A stretch of DNA of 64,000 nt from Bacteroides caecigallinarum (GCF_021531075.1 NZ_JADYTJ010000006.1:1-64000); one strand, 5' to 3'. Shown: positions 25,835-35,678, counted from the stretch's first letter. The notes: a model not told the origin generated them from the letters alone. A program made the numbers and translations.

Positions 25835-27651
25835 GGTCTGAACAAATGTTTAAAGTCCGAAGCATACAAACGGGAAAGTCCCTTACGGTTGTCTATAGCA
25901 TCACCTACGACAAGCAGAGTTGTCAGTGTAAGGTTATTCTCACGTACTATACGTGCCAAATCTTTCAGCACTCCTCTGTAAATCTTTTCTTCCTTCCATG
26001 TAAGTTTATAGCAAGCTGCTACAGGTGTTTCAGGCGGATATGCCTGCAAGAGTTCTCTCTGTACATCTTCTACTATAGATGCACTGAGGTATATACACAT
26101 GGTACTCTGCGACTGTGCAAGTTTGTGCAACTGTTCTTTTTCCGGCATAGGTGTTCTACCTTCGCCGCGTGTAAGTATGATACTTTGAACTTTTTCAGGT
26201 ATGGTGAACTGCGAACGCAAAGCAGCTGCGGCAGCCTGGAATGAAGATATACCCGGAGTAATATGATAACTCATACCATATTCATCGAAAAATGCCATCT
26301 GTTCCTGTATGGCACCGTATATACATGGGTCACCTGTGTGAAGACGTACCACAAACAGACCTTTATCATAGAATTCCTTCATCAAGGCAAACTGTTCCTG
26401 AAGATCCATATTAGCCGAGCTTCGTACTACCGCACCTTCCTTGGCATAATATGTCAGTTCGCGAGGTACAAGACTTCCGGCATACAACACCAAATCAGCC
26501 TTTTCAAGCATGTGCTTTCCTCTCACGGAAATCAGTTCAGGGTCACCAGGACCGGCACCGACTATCTCTATATGTCCACCTCGGACAGCATTGGCATCAA
26601 GAGTCACAGCAAAAGTAAAGTTGGAATCAGGTGTAAGCTCTCCTTTCTGCTTTTCAATCAGCCACTTTCCGTGTTCACTGCTCTTGAAAGCAGCACTCTC
26701 GGCCACTCCATAAACTCCTGTCACATCGTGTACTTTCTGTGACGGATTTGGAACTTCAATACCGCTCAGTTCTTCCTGAGAGTATATGCGGACATTTGCA
26801 TATTTCCATTTTTCATGCAATGCAGCAATCAAGGGTTCGTCCTTTTTCAATTCTATTGTACTGATAGTTGCAAGTGACAAAGGAGAAAGATGCTGTGATT
26901 TCAGGTAATCTTCAATATATTCAGGTATTCCGTCAGGCACACACTGTTTCCTGCAGCCAACACCTAAATGCAAAACCTGAGGGCGATAGTACAATGCCTG
27001 CACCGGGCATTCATATTCGTACGGAGTGACAGCTATCAGAAGTTCTGTTTCATCGAAAGGAATATCATTATAATGGTAATAAACACTTACATAAGGAGGC
27101 AATGTACGCTCCATCCATGCTGTACCATTGTCCTTAATATCAAACAAGAGTGCTACTTTACCCTGGTTTACAAAACATGCAATTGCCTTGTTTAGCTCAT
27201 CATGCGAGAAATCTGTCTGCCATCCGAACTTTGAAGCCAACAAGTCCAAAGCCCAGACACCATTACAGTCGCTCTGAGTAGTAATAACAGCCTGCGCACC
27301 GAGAATGGACGAAATCTGTTTAGCCCATTCATTTGCTCCTCCTACATGACCGGATAGCACGGGAATGGCAAACTGACCTGTGCTGTCAACACATACCACA
27401 GCAGGGTCGTCATACTTATTGGAAACGCAAGGCGCTATGCAACGGACACATATTCCCATCGCACCAATAAACAAGAACCTGTCGTATTCAGTAAACGAAG
27501 TCGCCACGAAATCACTGTATGACTGTACCTTAGTGCATCCGTCCAGCTCTTTCTGTGAAAAAATGGTACAATTACCAAACTCCTTCTGCAACAACTGCGC
27601 CATGGGCAATGCTTGAGAAGATATCAATATAATAGCTGTCTTTTCTTTCAT
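25831..27651 (-). CDS. cbiG-cbiF: CbiG-CbiF fusion: cobalt-precorrin-5A hydrolase + cobalt-precorrin-4 C11-methyltransferase
   Basis: 606 aa. Residues 1-355 are CbiG, with IGAMGICVRCIAP, VLSGHVGGANEWA and LGVGCRKQCVP; it opens the delta-lactone of precorrin-5A. Residues 357-606 are a tetrapyrrole methylase, CbiF: IVGAGPGDPELISVRG, the SAM loop GDPCIYGA and PGISSFQAAAAAL. CbiF makes the substrate CbiG acts on, so the fusion joins consecutive steps. Overlaps of 4 bp exist at both ends. Confidence 0.95.
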   Translation of the reverse strand: MKEKTAIILISSQALPMAQLLQKEFGNCTIFSQKELDGCTKVQSYSDFVATSFTEYDRFLFIGAMGICVRCIAPCVSNKYDDPAVVCVDSTGQFAIPVLSGHVGGANEWAKQISSILGAQAVITTQSDCNGVWALDLLASKFGWQTDFSHDELNKAIACFVNQGKVALLFDIKDNGTAWMERTLPPYVSVYYHYNDIPFDETELLIAVTPYEYECPVQALYYRPQVLHLGVGCRKQCVPDGIPEYIEDYLKSQHLSPLSLATISTIELKKDEPLIAALHEKWKYANVRIYSQEELSGIEVPNPSQKVHDVTGVYGVAESAAFKSSEHGKWLIEKQKGELTPDSNFTFAVTLDANAVRGGHIEIVGAGPGDPELISVRGKHMLEKADLVLYAGSLVPRELTYYAKEGAVVRSSANMDLQEQFALMKEFYDKGLFVVRLHTGDPCIYGAIQEQMAFFDEYGMSYHITPGISSFQAAAAALRSQFTIPEKVQSIILTRGEGRTPMPEKEQLHKLAQSQSTMCIYLSASIVEDVQRELLQAYPPETPVAACYKLTWKEEKIYRGVLKDLARIVRENNLTLTTLLVVGDAIDNRKGLSRLYASDFKHLFRP

Positions 27652-28838
27652 TCTGCTTTCAATATTTCGATTGGATTATGGGTATCGACAACAAGTCTTA
27701 TACGTTCTGTCACCCTACGTCCGATATTAGAAACTCCTTCATAAAACTGCTGCAAGCTGTCATCGCTCACAGAATTAAAAACGATAATTCCGCCGGGAAG
27801 CAATACCTCGTCTATACGCTGAAGCAACTCCTGCAATCTGCCTCCGTGACCGCCGATAAATACCGCATCAGGACGAGGCAGATCCGATAAATCCTGCTCC
27901 ATAAAATCACCTCCGATGAAACGTATTCCGGGAACTCCCCACAGGATACTGTTCCGCCTCAACAGTTCTTCACCTTCAGGACGGCGTTCGAATGCTATCA
28001 CCTCAATGTCTGGATAAGCGCTTTTAGCCTCTATTGACACTGAACCGGTACAACTGCCTACGTCCCACAATACGGTGCGGTTCTGCAAATCAAGCATGCT
28101 TAATGTCTGCAGACGTACAGGCCTCTTGGTAATCATATTTACACGACCGTTAAGAAGATAGAATTCCGATTCATCAATTCCGAGCGGACGACGACGCAAC
28201 TCTATACGCACAAGAATCATACAGTTAGGTGATGTGAATTCTGCTTTTGATGCTCCCTCTACAGTAAATCCCCTTACTCTTTCTGAAGTGGAATTACCCA
28301 GCGCCTCTCCTACATATATGCGGTAATTGTCATATCCGTATTCGTGCATACGTGCAGCAATTGTCGCAGGAGTCTTGACCTTATCTGTCAATACGCCAAG
28401 CATCTTCTCTCCACGTATCAGTGCGGCATCAAAAGCCTTCCAAGGGCGACCGGTAAGCGATACCATCCTCATATCATGGTAAGGCAACAGCAAGCGGTGA
28501 GCCAACATTTGCAATGAATTGAATGTAGGATAAACGCAAATGCAGCTGTCAGGCAATAAACGCTGCACAGTATTGGAAAAACCGAAGAACAACGGATCGC
28601 CTGAGGCAAATACCACAATCTCACTGTATTCGGCATACTTCTCGAAAACCTTATCCAAAGGAACGGTTATATCTATCCACAAAGCACCTTTGGGAAGAAA
28701 TTTTTCCACCAGCTGATGATGACGCAAACCACCGGAAAACACTTTTCCCCTGGAAATGACATCCATCACCTTTGGAGGAAAGTATATCTCGTCACTGTCG
28801 CTTATTCCTATAATATGAAATGACTGTTTACACATCAC
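27648..28838 (-). CDS. cbiET: CbiE-CbiT fusion (CobL type): precorrin-6B C5,15-methyltransferase and decarboxylase
   Basis: 396 aa. The N-terminal 200 residues are a CbiE tetrapyrrole methylase (FASGDPLFFGFSNTV; SLTGRPWKAFDAAL). The C-terminal 185 residues are CbiT, a Rossmann methyltransferase with WDVGSCTGSVSIEAK and AVFIGGHGG. Together they methylate C5 and C15 and decarboxylate the C12 acetate. It overlaps the upstream CbiH-CbiC gene by 11 bp and the downstream gene by 4 bp. Confidence 0.95.
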   Translation of the reverse strand: MMCKQSFHIIGISDSDEIYFPPKVMDVISRGKVFSGGLRHHQLVEKFLPKGALWIDITVPLDKVFEKYAEYSEIVVFASGDPLFFGFSNTVQRLLPDSCICVYPTFNSLQMLAHRLLLPYHDMRMVSLTGRPWKAFDAALIRGEKMLGVLTDKVKTPATIAARMHEYGYDNYRIYVGEALGNSTSERVRGFTVEGASKAEFTSPNCMILVRIELRRRPLGIDESEFYLLNGRVNMITKRPVRLQTLSMLDLQNRTVLWDVGSCTGSVSIEAKSAYPDIEVIAFERRPEGEELLRRNSILWGVPGIRFIGGDFMEQDLSDLPRPDAVFIGGHGGRLQELLQRIDEVLLPGGIIVFNSVSDDSLQQFYEGVSNIGRRVTERIRLVVDTHNPIEILKAE

Positions 28839-30234
28839 GTCCCGGTTTTAACAATTCTGCATCATCAAAAGTCATTATGGCATTTACCAGTGTGGCTGCA
28901 AGATTGCTTCCGCCTTTACGACCTTCTACAATCAATTTAGGAACATCACTGAAAGTCTTGACCATATACTTGCTTTCGCACACATGTACAAAGCCTACAG
29001 GAGCAGCTATAATACCACCCGGACAGGCCTTATGTTTTCGCATCAGAGAACATAGTTCCATTAAGGCTGTAGGAGCATTTCCAAACACAAACAATGCATC
29101 AGGATGTTCTTCTACCGCCAGACGTATTCCAGCCTGAGTGCGAGTAATATTTTTTTCGGATGCCATCTGTGCCACTCTTTCATCATTCAGATAACATTTC
29201 ACCTCAAGACCAAGTCGTTCAAGAGCGCGTTTTCTGATACCTGACGCAGCCATTGTAACATCAGTTACTATTGTACGGATTTTTCCTGAGACAATAAGAG
29301 AATGTAATGTCTCCACTGCTTTTTCATCAGAGTAAAGCAGATTCTCCATCTCAAAATCAGCTGTTGTGTGAATGGCATGCAGCAAAGCCCATTTGTGTCC
29401 GAGAGGAAGATTCTGGTTTCTTAATTCCTTAGAGATCGTAGAGAAACTGTTCATCATTATTTCCTGGCCTATTCCTGCCGCATCCTGTTTCTCTTTCTGA
29501 TAATATCCACGCGGAGTTATCATTCTGCCTGACCACTCATACGATTGTGAGTTACCGATAAGGATTACAGTAAACATATCCACATCTTCAGGGTCAAAGT
29601 CTGCCAAAGTAGTGATTTTAACAATCTCTTCATCACGTCCAACCTGACGGACATATCCCACAGGAGTCTTTGCATCGCGTTCCTGCATGAAAATCTCTTT
29701 CAGACGATGCAACTGCCAGTATCTGCCTTCGCTCTTGGGATTGTAAACAGCAGTTACAAAATCGGCCATAGCAGCCGCATGTATACGTTTTTCAATCTTC
29801 TCCCACGGTGTCAGAAGGTCAGATAAGGAAATGACACAGAAATCATGTCCTACAGGAGCACCAAGTTTGGCTGCAGCTTTCTGAAAAGCACTTATTCCAG
29901 GTAAAACCTCAATATCCACATCACTATTACGTTCGCGTTTCATCTCATAGATAAGCGGTGCCATTCCGTAAATGCCGGAATCGCCAGAACTGATAACACA
30001 CACGCACTTGCCCTGTTCTGCCAGTTCAAAAGCCTGACGGGCTCGGTCGCGCTCACGTTTCATTCCCGTATCTACACACTCAGCCCCTTCTTTCAGATAT
30101 TGACGTACGAATTGGAAATAATAATTATATCCGACTACCACATCCGAACACATTAAAGCCCGGACTACCGCCGGAGTGATATCTTCTGCGGAGCCCGGGC
30201 CTATGCCTGCTACTATTATTTTATTTTTATCCAT
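28828..30234 (-). CDS. cbiH-cbiC: CbiH-CbiC fusion: cobalt-precorrin-3 C17-methyltransferase + precorrin-8 methylmutase
   Basis: 468 aa from ATG 30234. An upstream in-frame TTG at 30270 sits inside a -7-like box (TAACTTTG) and was rejected. Residues 1-240 are CbiH/CobJ (IVAGIGPGS, SSGDSGIYGMAPLIYE, PGISAFQKAAAKLGAP). The C-terminal part is CbiC/CobH, with AIHTTADFE, TDVTMAASGIRKRAL and PVGFVHVCESK. It joins an early step (ring contraction, C17) to the late methyl migration. It follows the lipoprotein gene by 50 bp; the -7-like box may give an internal promoter. Confidence 0.94.
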   Translation of the reverse strand: MDKNKIIVAGIGPGSAEDITPAVVRALMCSDVVVGYNYYFQFVRQYLKEGAECVDTGMKRERDRARQAFELAEQGKCVCVISSGDSGIYGMAPLIYEMKRERNSDVDIEVLPGISAFQKAAAKLGAPVGHDFCVISLSDLLTPWEKIEKRIHAAAMADFVTAVYNPKSEGRYWQLHRLKEIFMQERDAKTPVGYVRQVGRDEEIVKITTLADFDPEDVDMFTVILIGNSQSYEWSGRMITPRGYYQKEKQDAAGIGQEIMMNSFSTISKELRNQNLPLGHKWALLHAIHTTADFEMENLLYSDEKAVETLHSLIVSGKIRTIVTDVTMAASGIRKRALERLGLEVKCYLNDERVAQMASEKNITRTQAGIRLAVEEHPDALFVFGNAPTALMELCSLMRKHKACPGGIIAAPVGFVHVCESKYMVKTFSDVPKLIVEGRKGGSNLAATLVNAIMTFDDAELLKPGRDV

Positions 30235-30284
30235 TTTTACTTCGGTACTATAATCATCTAATAGTTGCAAAGTTAATGAATTTA

Positions 30285-31568
30285 TCAGTTTTCCACTACT
30301 CTTAATACATCAAAATAATAACCTTGAGCAATATCAGCACCTTTTTCTGTAGTTCCTGTAGCTATATCATAGATATAGATGCAAGTGCTTGTCTCTGTAT
30401 TGACACCGATATATGCCTTTCCGCCTACTACAACAGAACGCTGAGAGAAACGGCCACTGCTGTAACCTACTTCCTCGCCGTTATATGTTAGTGGAGTTCT
30501 TTCACCTGTCTTCAGGTCAACTATAGAATATTTCATATAGTATGCAGCACCTTGACTGTAAAGAGATGCATTTTCTGAATATATCAGAGCCTTGCCGTTA
30601 CCAAGATATTGAAGTGTACAAATCTTTCCTTCATTATTAAGGATATTATAAGAAGCATCAAAATCAGACTCACCATTGTTTATACGCAACAACTGTCCTT
30701 GTTCCAAATCATCATCTACTTCAGTAAATGCTGCCAAATAAAGATTACCTTCCTCATCGTATGTCACACATTCCTGCATAAGCTGACCGTATGAGCTACC
30801 TGCCATTTCACCTGCAAGGCTATTAACAATAGGATTATCTTCTACTTTCATGTCTGATGGATTGATTACTGCGGTAAGGAAGTTTGATGTAGGTACACCT
30901 TTTCTTCCTGATTTATCCTTTCCATAATAGAAATAGTAGAGTTTCCCTACTTTGTCATTGTATGTAAGGATACCTGTTGTAGTAAACACAACCGCACCTT
31001 CTGGAAGAGGAAGATCCAATGTTCCTTCCGCAAGGATAGTCATATCTTCTGCGTTAAGTTTTGTCCAAATGATTTTATCTGCATCCCCATTGGCAGCCAT
31101 GATAAGCAAAGTCTTATCATCCAGCCATGCATGAGTATATTTTCTTTCTGTATATGTATTCTTTACAAAAGGCTGTTCTTGAACAATTTCTATCTTATTG
31201 TTTACAATCCGGAATTTTGTAAATTGCGTTTTACCACTTGGAACCTGATAATAATACTTTCCTTTCGATATCAGTTCTATTGTATAAGGATTAAGTTCTA
31301 CTCCTGAACCTTGTATATCTATCAAAGGCTGATTGGAAGTAAGAGAGTCCACGCTCTTAACAATAGTGTTCTCTCCTTTACTCATACCTCCATGTTCGCC
31401 TACAGACATAAATATATCAAAATGAACTTTTCCGGTAAGATTAGAACTTCCATCGCCTCCATCACCACCATTAGGTGTATCATTACTACATGCTACAAAA
31501 GAAAAAAGAACAGTAGCTAACATTCCCGTTTTTAGGAATCTCATAAATGAAAATGTTTTCGTTTTCAT
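30285..31568 (-). CDS. DUF4374-type outer-membrane lipoprotein, likely corrinoid-binding partner of the TonB receptor
   Basis: 427 aa, lipobox FVAC with Cys27, followed by SNDTPNGGDGGDG. The body is beta-rich with repeated strand-turn units (YYYQVPSGKTQFTKFRI; LYYFYYGKDKSGR; AYIGVNTETSTCIYIYD), which suggests a beta-propeller. I recognise DUF4374, a family paired with TonB receptors, including siderophore systems of Bacteroides. Here it lies between a TonB receptor and cbi genes behind a cobalamin riboswitch, so binding of a corrinoid at the surface, as BtuG does, is the best inference. It is not BtuG itself by recall. Confidence 0.8.
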   Translation of the reverse strand: MKTKTFSFMRFLKTGMLATVLFSFVACSNDTPNGGDGGDGSSNLTGKVHFDIFMSVGEHGGMSKGENTIVKSVDSLTSNQPLIDIQGSGVELNPYTIELISKGKYYYQVPSGKTQFTKFRIVNNKIEIVQEQPFVKNTYTERKYTHAWLDDKTLLIMAANGDADKIIWTKLNAEDMTILAEGTLDLPLPEGAVVFTTTGILTYNDKVGKLYYFYYGKDKSGRKGVPTSNFLTAVINPSDMKVEDNPIVNSLAGEMAGSSYGQLMQECVTYDEEGNLYLAAFTEVDDDLEQGQLLRINNGESDFDASYNILNNEGKICTLQYLGNGKALIYSENASLYSQGAAYYMKYSIVDLKTGERTPLTYNGEEVGYSSGRFSQRSVVVGGKAYIGVNTETSTCIYIYDIATGTTEKGADIAQGYYFDVLRVVEN

Positions 31569-31616
31569 AAGAATAACTTTTAAATGAATGAATTATAATA
31601 TCGTATTGTTTTATTA

Positions 31617-33980
31617 TTAGTTTAAAAACATCCTGAACTTCAGGAAAAACGATCTTCCCGGTTTCTGAAGTTTGTAATGGTCATATACCAACTTGTCAAA
31701 AATATTGTCACAACTTACAGAAATATTGTATTTCCCATTCTCCAGAGAATATGTTATATCAGCATTTATAACATGCTGTGCCGGAATACGAGCCTTACTC
31801 TCTATTGCTCCGTATGCCTCCCAGGTAAGAAAATACCAATGTACCCACTGATAGGAAGTACCAAGGCGAAGAGTGCTATTTTTAAGCAATACATCGTAGA
31901 ACGTATAATTCGCTTCTGCAGCACCAAAAAGCCAAGGACGATTCGGTACACGGTTGAGATAAGTAGCCGAAAGCTTTCCGTCATCCTTATATTTGCGCTG
32001 ATCGCGTGCATCCTGCCAGCTTACGTTTGCCATACACTGCAGATTTCTTTTCCAGCTATAGCGCACTTCTCCTTCTACACCCTTTATATGTACTGCAGGC
32101 ACATTTTCATACTGCATCATACCTTCCTTTTCCGCAACCACAGCCTGGATATAATCATCAACAAAACGTATGAAACCATTTACTTCATAATACAATGAAT
32201 GTCCTGCGGCAGGATGCCATGTTCCGAAAGCACCAACATTTACATTATCACTCCTTTCAGGGTCCAAAGCCGTATTGGCATATATGGTGGAACCGTTACC
32301 CAACAATTCACGAGCTAAAGGGAGACGGACACTATGTTCGAAAGAAGCCTTCAATGCCACGGGTTCCAGAAATTTTACACGTGTTCCCACACCGTAACCC
32401 CAATAATTGTTTGTATTGCTTCCCATGACCTCATCAGAACCTGTCTGCCAGTATAAATCCGTCTGCCGGATATTGAGATGATTGATATAATCCTTGACGA
32501 AAAAGGTGTTTTCAATCTTATTCTGTAAAAACTGCTGGTTATATGAAAGCCCAATAATATGTTTACAAACTATATCATTTGACGGTACAAAACTATCATC
32601 TACATCATCATATCTGTCATTCCCTGTTCTGTTTACCAGATAGTTAAGATTGACAGAATGATGTTGGTTTATACGATAATCCCAATTGGAACGGAACATC
32701 GTAGTAGGGCGCTTGTAATGACGCAAAGACTTTTCACGACCGGTTATCTCGTTTCGTGAACTCTCTATATAGTCCCCATTCCAGTCGTAAACTCTGTATG
32801 CAGTATCAACAGTCAATGAATGATCCCACGTATGCGAAAGAATACTCTGCATCTGCAGGCCCTTAAGGATAAAATCTTTTTTGCGGTACTGTGCAGAAAT
32901 ATTATATGCATCACCTTGACGTTCAGCCATACCGTAAACTTTAGTCTGTATAGAACCTGTCTGCAGTTCCTTGTTAATCTTTGAATATGACGCGGTAACA
33001 AAAAAATCATCCGCCCAAGACTTTCCCTTAACACCAACTTCAACCTGTGCCAATAATGAAAAGTAATCATCATGGAAACGTTTGCGGTCAGACGGAACAT
33101 ACTTTCTTACACTTTCATCCCATACCTCTACCCCCTTCATCATATAGTCGTTTTTAGAGTAATTGACTCCCACCGTAGGGCGTACTATAAGTCCGCTTTT
33201 TGGGAATACTATTTGTGCATTCATATCAACCTTATGAGTATGAAAAGAACCTATACCATATGACACATCAAGATAGTTCTTTTTCTCCTTCTTTGTGACT
33301 ATATTTATCGCGCCACCAAGAGCATCTGAACCTAGATATGAGGGCACAACACCTTTATACATTTCTATATGGTCTATGATATTTACCGGAATATTGGCAA
33401 GAGACACTTCGGAACCTTTTGTCTCGAGAGGGACACCATCAATAAAATAACGCACTGAGTTACCCGACATCCCATTTATAGACAAATCGAAATCGGAACC
33501 AACACCGCCTTCCTGACGCACCTTTATACCCGATGCACGATTAACAAGTTCATTCAGATTGTTTAAAGAATTTACTATAGGTTTTACATCCAGCGCATTT
33601 ACGGCAAACGAACTTTCACGGAGTTTCTGTGATTTGCTCTTGGCATATATCTCTACATCCTTCAAGCCTACTGCATCTTCCTGCAAAACAAAATTTACAA
33701 CTTTATTCCCGTCGAGTTCAATATTCTTTTTCTGACTTTTGAAACCTACGAAAGAAGCTGATACAGTATATTTACCTTCGGAAAGAGAAAGCGTATAATT
33801 ACCATTGTTATCAGAATAAGTGCCACAGGAAGTACCCTCAACGGCAAGCGTTGCCTGCGCCACAGGACTGCCGTCGGAAGATGTGACTTTTCCGGAAAGT
33901 GTCACAACGACCTGTGCCATTCCTTCCGTTAAACTGAGAATGATAAATAAGACAAATAAGATAAACGTAAGACGTTTCAT
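31617..33980 (-). CDS. TonB-dependent outer-membrane receptor (BtuB-like by context)
   Basis: 787 aa with signal peptide (to about residue 22). A carboxypeptidase-regulatory-like domain (LSGKVTSSDGSPVAQATLAVEG, residues 28-108) precedes the plug (about 120-225, with SINGMSGNSVRYFIDGVP) and a 22-strand barrel ending in an aromatic strand, FFLKFRMFLN. It imports a large nutrient driven by TonB. The cobalamin riboswitch directly upstream and the cbi genes downstream indicate a corrinoid. The next gene, 48 bp on, is its probable surface lipoprotein. Confidence 0.92.
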   Translation of the reverse strand: MKRLTFILFVLFIILSLTEGMAQVVVTLSGKVTSSDGSPVAQATLAVEGTSCGTYSDNNGNYTLSLSEGKYTVSASFVGFKSQKKNIELDGNKVVNFVLQEDAVGLKDVEIYAKSKSQKLRESSFAVNALDVKPIVNSLNNLNELVNRASGIKVRQEGGVGSDFDLSINGMSGNSVRYFIDGVPLETKGSEVSLANIPVNIIDHIEMYKGVVPSYLGSDALGGAINIVTKKEKKNYLDVSYGIGSFHTHKVDMNAQIVFPKSGLIVRPTVGVNYSKNDYMMKGVEVWDESVRKYVPSDRKRFHDDYFSLLAQVEVGVKGKSWADDFFVTASYSKINKELQTGSIQTKVYGMAERQGDAYNISAQYRKKDFILKGLQMQSILSHTWDHSLTVDTAYRVYDWNGDYIESSRNEITGREKSLRHYKRPTTMFRSNWDYRINQHHSVNLNYLVNRTGNDRYDDVDDSFVPSNDIVCKHIIGLSYNQQFLQNKIENTFFVKDYINHLNIRQTDLYWQTGSDEVMGSNTNNYWGYGVGTRVKFLEPVALKASFEHSVRLPLARELLGNGSTIYANTALDPERSDNVNVGAFGTWHPAAGHSLYYEVNGFIRFVDDYIQAVVAEKEGMMQYENVPAVHIKGVEGEVRYSWKRNLQCMANVSWQDARDQRKYKDDGKLSATYLNRVPNRPWLFGAAEANYTFYDVLLKNSTLRLGTSYQWVHWYFLTWEAYGAIESKARIPAQHVINADITYSLENGKYNISVSCDNIFDKLVYDHYKLQKPGRSFFLKFRMFLN

Positions 33981-34129
33981 AAATACCTCTAATTCTTCGT
34001 ATAACTTACTCTATGCTCACGAAAAACATATATACAAAGAGAAAGAGGATTCTATAAATCCCGAACGGATAAAGAAAATTCAACTCGATGTTTTCATACT
34101 TTATTTCCCGAAAGCATAAAAAACTATGT

Positions 34130-34312
34130 AAGATACTGGCAGGTCTTCTGACTCGTTTCCTTTCAGGAGCCTTCCCATCCGTTCAATAGACAGTGGCATA
34201 TAAATTCCTAAAAAATATATGAAACTTACAGCAGCGGGTCTGTTCAGGATTTTCACCTGATTCCCTTTTCATCATGCTTTTTTCAAGCAATGAACCAATA
34301 CCGTCGCAAAGG
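34130..34312 (-). promoter_or_regulatory. Cobalamin (AdoCbl) riboswitch
   Basis: Read on the minus strand: AAAAGGGAATCAGGTGAAAA, then CAGACCCGCTGCTGTAA, then GCCACTG, GGGAAGGC, and finally the B12 box AGTCAGAAGACCTGCC (complement of 34138-34153). Order and spacing match the cobalamin riboswitch core. It lies about 150 nt before the TonB receptor ATG. The remaining leader holds AATCCTCT and, 12 nt before the ATG, AGAGG, which could pair and hide the translation start. Control of translation of the first gene, and possibly of the whole six-gene operon, is expected. Confidence 0.95.
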
Positions 34313-34314
34313 TA
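34307..34314 (-). promoter_or_regulatory. -7 box of the riboswitch operon
   Basis: TACCTTTG on the minus strand (complement of 34307-34314), directly before the riboswitch 5' end. No clear -33 box was found. Confidence 0.55.
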
Positions 34315-34445
34315 AAAAATATTTTCTTACATGCTATACAACTGTCAGTTTTTCTCGGTAAATTTAAAACACTTGTCTCAATGTTTATTCTTTATAACAG
34401 AAAAAGATATTATCTTAGCATCCACAAAAATATTATATCATCAAT

Positions 34446-35162
34446 ATGGAACAACCTCAAAAAGAAATTCAGTTTGTGTCTTTAGGCCCTGGTGATCCTG
34501 AGCTTATCACTGTGAAAGGACTGAAAGCATTACAGGATGCATCATATATATATTGTCCGGCTACACTAAGTTCTAACGGCATCAGGTCATCACACGCATC
34601 GAACACACTGCAGGCATTAGGGATAGGAAATGACAAAATCAGAACATTTACATTACCTATGAACAAAAACAGAGAAGCTGCACTAAAAGCGTATAACGAT
34701 TTGGCAGACGAAATCGAAGTATGCTATAAGAGCAATCAGCATATATCCGTAGCAGCCGAAGGAGATGCAGGTTTCTATGCTTCTATACAATATTTATACG
34801 AACTGTTGAAAAACAAAGGTTTACAGGTAAAAAGAATAGCTGGTGTGCCTGCATTCATTGCAGCAGGACCAGTGGCAGGCATTCACCTCGTAAAACAGGA
34901 AGAAAGGTTATTGGTAGTGCCAGGAACAATCACAGCCGAGGAACTGACCGAGAAGATACATTCCGGATATGTAGTGGTAATTATGAAACTCCCTCTTTGC
35001 GGAGAGGCTATAATAGAAGTCATGGACAAAAATCCCGATGCTGAATTCCATTACTTTGAAAACATAAGCAGAGATAATGAATTTTATACAACAGACATTG
35101 ACATCATAAAGGAGAGAAAGCTACCATATTTCTCTCTCATGATTATTTCCCCAAAACAATGA
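34446..35162 (+). CDS. cbiL: Cobalt-precorrin-2 C20-methyltransferase
   Basis: 238 aa tetrapyrrole methylase: FVSLGPGDPELITVKGLKAL at the N-terminus, the SAM loop EGDAGFYASIQYLYE, and IAGVPAFIAAGPVAG. Precursor-2-specific family features (an initial PATLSSNGIRSSHA segment) fit CbiL/CobI. It methylates C20 of cobalt-factor II/precorrin-2, immediately after metal insertion. It starts a plus-strand operon opposite the riboswitch; a TATCTTAG at 34411 is a weak -7 box. Its stop overlaps cobU by 4 bp. Confidence 0.94.
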   Translation: MEQPQKEIQFVSLGPGDPELITVKGLKALQDASYIYCPATLSSNGIRSSHASNTLQALGIGNDKIRTFTLPMNKNREAALKAYNDLADEIEVCYKSNQHISVAAEGDAGFYASIQYLYELLKNKGLQVKRIAGVPAFIAAGPVAGIHLVKQEERLLVVPGTITAEELTEKIHSGYVVVIMKLPLCGEAIIEVMDKNPDAEFHYFENISRDNEFYTTDIDIIKERKLPYFSLMIISPKQ

Positions 35163-35668
35163 AAAGAATTATTTTAGTTACAGGAGGACAGCGTTCTGGC
35201 AAAAGTTCCTATGCAGAAGGTTTAGCACACCAACTTACTGACCAACCAGTATATCTTGCTACTGCCAAAATATGGGATGAAGAATTCCGCCAGCGTGTTT
35301 TGCGTCATCAGCAGAACCGTGGTCCAGAATGGACTAACCTGGAAGAAGAGACTGAGTTGAGCAAATATGACTTAAAAGATAGAGTTATTGTAATAGACTG
35401 CGTTACACTTTGGTGTACAAACTTTTTCTTTAAATACCAGGATGTACAAAAAACGTTGGATTCTATAAAAACCGAGTTCGACAAATTCACTGCACAAGAC
35501 GCAACATTCATTTTCGTGACAAATGAGATTGGTTTAGGCGGTGTTTCTGAAAATGAATTACAACGTAAGTTTACAGACATTCAAGGATTCATTAATCAAT
35601 ATATCGCAGCCAAAGCTGATGAAGTTATACTTATGGTAAGCGGTATTCCAGTAAAAATCAAACAATAA
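35159..35668 (+). CDS. cobU: Adenosylcobinamide kinase / adenosylcobinamide-phosphate guanylyltransferase
   Basis: 169 aa P-loop enzyme that phosphorylates adenosylcobinamide and converts it to the GDP form. GGQRSGKS (9-16) is the P-loop; residues [15 protein letters not shown] hold the guanylated His region; [19 protein letters not shown] is a family signature. It overlaps cbiL by 4 bp and precedes cobT by 10 bp. Confidence 0.96.
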   Translation: MKRIILVTGGQRSGKSSYAEGLAHQLTDQPVYLATAKIWDEEFRQRVLRHQQNRGPEWTNLEEETELSKYDLKDRVIVIDCVTLWCTNFFFKYQDVQKTLDSIKTEFDKFTAQDATFIFVTNEIGLGGVSENELQRKFTDIQGFINQYIAAKADEVILMVSGIPVKIKQ

Positions 35669-35678
35669 ACATCAGAAT

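Noticed and set aside
30235-30270. Longer N-terminus of CbiH-CbiC from TTG 30270
   Set aside because: The TTG is part of a TAACTTTG -7-like box; ATG 30234 starts exactly at the conserved CbiH N-terminus.
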